From Candidatus Aminicenantota bacterium (GTDB taxonomy: Bacteria > Acidobacteriota > Aminicenantia > UBA2199): a DNA stretch of 7,159 nt. Positions 1-4,700 of the stretch are shown in pieces. The notes under the pieces were generated by a model. It saw nothing but the letters and a program-made list of their open reading frames with translations. It made no database searches and was not told the DNA's origin. Positions within the stretch are counted from its first letter, which is position 1. Each line of letters opens with the position of its first letter. The stretch is from assembly GCA_023137075.1 (NCBI GenBank), contig JAGLQA010000509.1:1-7159 (forward strand). Reading direction: 5' to 3'. A program made the translations under genes and the position numbers.

Positions 1-5
1 TTCAT
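1..5 (-). CDS. Start of a third operon gene, running off the left edge
   Basis: Reading the minus strand, an ATG at 5-3 follows a GGAG box by 7 nt, which is good ribosome-binding-site spacing. It lies 37 nt after the stop of the radical SAM gene, similar to the 34 nt gap between the previous two genes. Only the start codon and two more bases (ATGAA) lie in the window, so nothing can be said about the product. Because the upstream NRPS ends with a condensation domain, a protein that begins with an adenylation domain would fit here, but that is inference. Confidence 0.5.
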
Positions 6-12
6 CGTTTTT

Positions 13-16
13 CTCC
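13..16 (-). promoter_or_regulatory. Ribosome binding site for the gene leaving the left edge
   Basis: GGAG on the minus strand (in the context TTGGAGAAAAACG before the ATG at 5-3), 7 nt from the start codon. The 37-nt gap around it is AT-rich and shows no hairpin with a T-tract, so it reads as a ribosome binding site inside a continuing transcript and not as a terminator. Confidence 0.5.
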
Positions 17-42
17 AATCTAAAATTACTAATTATTGTGGG

Positions 43-1749
43 CTAGAAATCAAAATCTCCTTCATCTTTGACGATTTGCTGCGCCGGCAGCAATTGCTCC
101 ACTTTGCGGCATTCATCTATATAAGAATCGGCATCCTTGAAAGCAACTAAAGGGGGGGCCGCATTGGCGTGCAGTTTGCGCCAACGTTCATCGGCTTTGT
201 GAATGTCGGGCCAGGAATAGGGATTGGGGATCCCTAAACGGCTGCAGTGCGCCACAAACCGGTTCAGCCTGTCATATATCTCTTCTCTACCGATTCCGTT
301 CTCTAAGACCCAGGTTTGCAGGATCAACAACTCCCGGACGCTTGCCGGGTAGAGCAGCTTGCTTTTACTTTCTTCCATCCACTGCGAGGAACGCACCTGG
401 CCGGTCAGGTAAAAACGGAAAGGATTGCACTCCGCTTCGTATAGATTCTCCTTCATCTCCTCGATGATATCAAGGGTGGCCTGGAAATCTTCCTCCGTCT
501 CACCGGGGTAACCGATGACCCAATAGGTGGAGGTCTTAATACCGGCCAGGGCCAGGTTGGCGATGGCGACCTTGATCTGTTCCGGTGTGATACGCTTATC
601 CATTAATTTCAACACCCGGGGAGAGCCGCTCTCGAGGCCCATTCGCGCCCGGTAAAATCCGCCCCGGCGCCACAGAAAAGTGTTGCCCGGGTCGCAGGCA
701 TGTTTGTCCGCCCGCAGATAACCGTCCCAATAGATGGTTATATCCGCATCTGCGAGTTCCCGGCTCAAGTCTTCGACGATGGGATTTAACAGCGAATCGC
801 TCATCAAATACAATTGGGAGCCGTAAAGGTCATACAGTTTTTTTAATTCTTCAACCACACGGGCGGCATCTTTCTTACGGTATTTCCCCCAGTTAACGGT
901 TTCTGCACAGAAACCGCATTGAAAGGGACAACTGCGCGACGTATAGCAGGCCAACTGGGTGTAGTGGGGAATATCGAAATCGGAAAAATCGGGCAGTGGG
1001 GCAGAGGAGAGGTCCAGTATCTCGCCCGCCACATCTTTTGAGGTGTATACTTTTTGCTCTGCCGGTAATTCGCCTTTCAATAGTTTAAGAAAGAGCAGTT
1101 CCCCTTCCCCCACGATGATGTGGTCGATATAAGGAGTTCTTTCTAAAAAATATTCGAAATTGGGCGAGCCTACTGCTAATTGATCGGAAAAAATACCCCC
1201 GCCCATGACGGTTTCGATTCCGGGATAGTTTTCCTTACAGCGCTTGAAGGCAAAAAGAGTGGCGGCAAAATTACCTTTGTACATGGACAATCCTAATACA
1301 CCGGGTTTTTCCTTCTCCAATAAACCCTTCATATAACGGTCTAACAGCTCGTAAAAACGGGCGATGATTTCATCCATTTGTTCGACCTGACTTTCGGTTG
1401 CCTTACAAAAAAAGTTGCGGTCAACCAGGGTGTGGATGAGCTCCCGGTAAGCCGTGTCGCTTTTTGCGGGACCGGCCTCCTCTTTTTTACTGAAATAAGC
1501 AGTCATGTGATTCTGCAGCACATCGATGCCGGTATTGTAAAAATTGCCTTGTTTATCACCGGGGACTATCTCTCCTAAGAGAGCAAAATAATCATCGTAG
1601 ACCTGCCTGAAATCTCCGTCCACATTGGCGTCCGCCACTTTGACGGAATAACCGTGCCGCGAAAGAAAACTTTTCAAACAGGCCAGACCCATGGAGGGTA
1701 TCAGGGGTGTCCAGAAGGGTAATAATAGTAATAAGATTTTTTTATTCAT
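43..1749 (-). CDS. B12-binding-domain radical SAM protein, NRPS-associated tailoring enzyme
   Basis: 568 residues from the ATG at 1749. Residues 1-45 and 148-226 form a Rossmann-like cobalamin-binding domain (LKSFLSRHGYSV; GLSMYKGN; MGGGIF; VGEGE at 213-217), split by a helical insert of about 100 residues. The radical SAM core follows with the 4Fe-4S motif CxxxCxxC (Cys274, Cys278, Cys281), then GLESGSPRVL (371-380) and GYPGETEEDF (413-422). The helical C-terminal part ends in EGDFDF. Family members are cytoplasmic and use SAM plus cobalamin, often to methylate unactivated carbon or phosphorus; the substrate here is unknown. I chose the ATG because family proteins typically begin near MNKKILLL and an AAAGG box sits 6 nt upstream. 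A GTG at 1800 behind a perfect AGGAGG would add 17 residues and overlap the NRPS end. The position 34 nt after the NRPS suggests action on the peptide, carrier-bound or free. The hydrophobic N-terminus is the first strand of the fold, not a signal peptide. Confidence 0.88.
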   Translation of the reverse strand: MNKKILLLLLPFWTPLIPSMGLACLKSFLSRHGYSVKVADANVDGDFRQVYDDYFALLGEIVPGDKQGNFYNTGIDVLQNHMTAYFSKKEEAGPAKSDTAYRELIHTLVDRNFFCKATESQVEQMDEIIARFYELLDRYMKGLLEKEKPGVLGLSMYKGNFAATLFAFKRCKENYPGIETVMGGGIFSDQLAVGSPNFEYFLERTPYIDHIIVGEGELLFLKLLKGELPAEQKVYTSKDVAGEILDLSSAPLPDFSDFDIPHYTQLACYTSRSCPFQCGFCAETVNWGKYRKKDAARVVEELKKLYDLYGSQLYLMSDSLLNPIVEDLSRELADADITIYWDGYLRADKHACDPGNTFLWRRGGFYRARMGLESGSPRVLKLMDKRITPEQIKVAIANLALAGIKTSTYWVIGYPGETEEDFQATLDIIEEMKENLYEAECNPFRFYLTGQVRSSQWMEESKSKLLYPASVRELLILQTWVLENGIGREEIYDRLNRFVAHCSRLGIPNPYSWPDIHKADERWRKLHANAAPPLVAFKDADSYIDECRKVEQLLPAQQIVKDEGDFDF

Positions 1750-1755
1750 TTTTTT

Positions 1756-1760
1756 CCTTT
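1756..1760 (-). promoter_or_regulatory. Ribosome binding site for the preferred radical SAM start
   Basis: AAAGG on the minus strand, 6 nt upstream of the ATG at 1749, within the intergenic gap after the NRPS stop codon. It is weaker than the alternative at 1807-1812 but serves the start that matches where the family fold begins. Confidence 0.45.
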
Positions 1761-1783
1761 TATCGATTCCCCACGTTGTGGAG

Positions 1784-4700
1784 CTAAAATTCGAAGTCAC
1801 CTTGTTCCTCCTGGAGCACAGGAGTTTCCAATTTTTCCAGGTCGAAAGACAGGATGATATCCTGTAACTTAATCTCCCGGTTCATCACCACCTGTTCCAC
1901 AACTTCGAGAAAACGCTCCGCCAGCTTTTCCGCCGTCTCATGCAAAAATACCCGGGTGGAGTAAAGCAGCATCATATTGATCTTATCTCCCGCTTCGGTG
2001 GCATAGATTATCAGGGGATGGCGGGATATCCTGAATTCATAGTCATAGGGTTTTAATTCCAATCCCGGTATCTTTAATTCGGGTATCTCCATGTTCTGCA
2101 CCTGGAAAATCGTCTCAAACAAGGGGCTGCCGGCCGCATTGCCTTGCAAATCAAGAGACCGGACCAATTCTTCATACTGGTAATCCTGGTTGGCGTATCC
2201 ATCGAAAGCCGCCTGCTTCACTTCTTCTAAAAATTTAAAAAAGGTTTTTCCTTTTTCCGGCCGGTTCCTGAGGGCCAGCATGTTGATAAAAAGCCCGAGC
2301 ACATTATCCAGGTCCGCATGCCTGCGGCCGGCAATACCGGTGCCCACCACGATGTCTTCCTTACCGGTGTATTTAGACAGCAGAACCGTGTAAATAGCCA
2401 ACAATAGAATAAACAGGGTGGTTCCCGTTTCGGAGACTAATTTCCGTATCTCCGCGGTCATATGCGGTTCTATCTCAAAAAACACGTACCCGCCTCCCGA
2501 ATCGTCCGGTTGATTTTCCGGGAAATCGCCGGGAAGATCCAGTACCGGCAGCGGCCCGGCAAATTGTTTTAACCAGTAGGCCTCCTGTTTTTTAAAATCC
2601 GCCGATTGGAACATGCGGTTCTGCCACTCGGAAAAATCTTTGTACCGGATGGTCAACGGGGGCAGTTCTTCGCCGGAATAGAGGGCCATAAACTCTCTGA
2701 CCAGTATGCCCATGGACGTGCCGTCGGTGACGATGTGGTGCATGTCCACTAAAAAGATATGTTCCTCCTCTCCGGTTTTGATTAATCCGACCCGCAGCAG
2801 CGGAGGTTTTGATAGATCGAAGGGACGAATGAAGCGATCGATAATGTCATCGTATGAACACAATGGCGGGGGAACACAAGGTTCCCTCCTACGTTCCTGT
2901 TCTCCTGAAAAATATTCGATTCCGAATTCTATTTCTTCGGGCCGGTGTATCTTTTGCACCGGTTCACCGTCCACCTGGGGAAAGGAGGTGCGCAAACTTT
3001 CATGCCTGCGGATCAATTTTCCGAACACCTCTTCCAACCATTCTTTTTTTAGTTTTCCCACTAATCGCATCACAGAGGGCAGGTTGTAAATCTTGCTGTC
3101 CAACTGCATGTGCTGCTGCACATACAAACGCTTCTGGGCAGAGGACAGGGCGTAATATTCCTTCTCTTTCACCGCTTCGATACCGGTAAAGGTTTCGGTT
3201 TCCAGGGATTTTATAAAAGATGAAATTTCACTCACGGTGGGGAATCTGAAAATTTCAACTAAGGGAACCTTGACATCGAATTCCTTGTGTATCCGGGAAA
3301 CAAGAGTGGTGGCCCGCAGTGAGTGACCTCCCAATCCGAAGAAATTGGCATCCACACTGATCCGCTCTTTCTCTAATCCCAGTATATCGGACCAGATTTC
3401 CACTAATTTTTTTTCCAATTCATTTCCCGGGGCCTTATACTCTTTGTCGAGCGCCATTTCCGGTTCCGGCAATTTTTCCCGGTCCACTTTTCCGTTGGGC
3501 ATCAGGGGCAATTTTTCCAGGAAAACCACCTGCGGAATCATGTACAGGGGTAAATCATTATTGAGAATTCGATTTATCTCACCGATATCGATATTGTCCT
3601 TCACCACGTAGGCAACCAGGCACTTCTGCCCGGCTGCATCTTCCCGGTCCACCACCACGCATTCCCGCACCTGCTCCAGGGCCAAGAGTTTGCTCTCAAT
3701 TTCGCCTAACTCAACCCTAAATCCGCGAATCTTAACCAGGAAATCTTTTCTCCCTCTTAACTCGATATTGCCGTCCTCCAACCAGCGGCCGCTGTCTCCG
3801 GAACGATAGAGCCGCTGATTATTTTCGGACAATTCCGGATGCAATACCAGTTTTTCCCGGTTTAATTCATCATTATTAATGTACCCCGGAATCTCCGAGC
3901 GGCCGGCCACGAATAATTCACCCCATACTCCCATGGGCACCGGCTTGAGATGTTCGTCTAAGATATAAATTTTAACATTGCCGATGGGTTTTCCGGCCGG
4001 CGGAATCGGGGTCTGCTCCGCCGAAGATGCGTCTAAGGTATAGGAAGTAACCACATGCATCTCGGTGGAGCCGTAATGGTTGTGCAACTGTAAATCCGGG
4101 TTTAAATCCAAAAACCGTTTCAAACCCGAAGTCACCTTCAACTGCTCACCAGCCGTGATAATATGTTTCAAATTGTGATTAAAGGATTGATCCCAGCGGG
4201 TTGATTCATTGAATAAAAAATTGAGATAAGAGAAGGGTAAGAAGAGAATTTCAACTTGATATTTGCTTAAAAAATCCAGCAAATAATCGATATCCTGGCG
4301 TTCGACATCGCCGATTAAATACAACTCTCCCCCGGAGGTCAGGGTACCCATAATCTCCTGGAAAGAGACACAAAAATTGATGGAGGTAAATTGCAGACAA
4401 CGCAGTGAACAATCGATGGTGGTTTTTTCGCTCTGCCAGTAAATCAAGTTGGACAGACAATCCTGCGACAGCATGGCTCCATTGGGCATTCCCGTGGAGC
4501 CGGAGGTGTAATTGACATATAAGATGTCGGACAACCGGTTCCGGATCTCCGGGTTGCCGGTGGATTCCCGTGACACAGCCTCTATGCAAGTCGTAATGTC
4601 TATGATTGTGCCGCTGTAGTCCGCGAATAATTCGGGCCGTTTTTTGTCGGTGATAAGCAGATCGGTGCGGCTGTTTTCCAGCACATGGTGCACCCGGTCT

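Noticed and set aside
6..42. Terminator after the radical SAM gene
   Set aside because: The gap is AT-rich but has no GC-rich hairpin followed by a T-tract, and it carries a ribosome binding site for the next gene.
1699..1749. Signal peptide or membrane anchor at the radical SAM N-terminus (MNKKILLLLLPFW)
   Set aside because: The hydrophobic run is short and matches the first beta strand of the cobalamin-binding fold; the protein is an iron-sulfur enzyme expected in the cytoplasm.
1859..3157. Terminal condensation-like domain as an epimerisation domain
   Set aside because: It has the INMLALR and AGRR motifs and the DGTSMG active-site form of condensation domains, and lacks the epimerisation hallmarks such as DGVSWR-type motifs.
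2706..3189. Two overlapping plus-strand open frames of 127 and 111 codons
   Set aside because: They lie antisense to condensation domain 2 in a region with strong protein-level conservation, and their translations are low-complexity Ser/Arg-rich with no recognisable domain.
4251..4589. Minus-strand open frame of 112 codons
   Set aside because: It is an out-of-frame shadow of adenylation domain 2, and the in-frame product shows clear A3-A4 motifs over the same bases.
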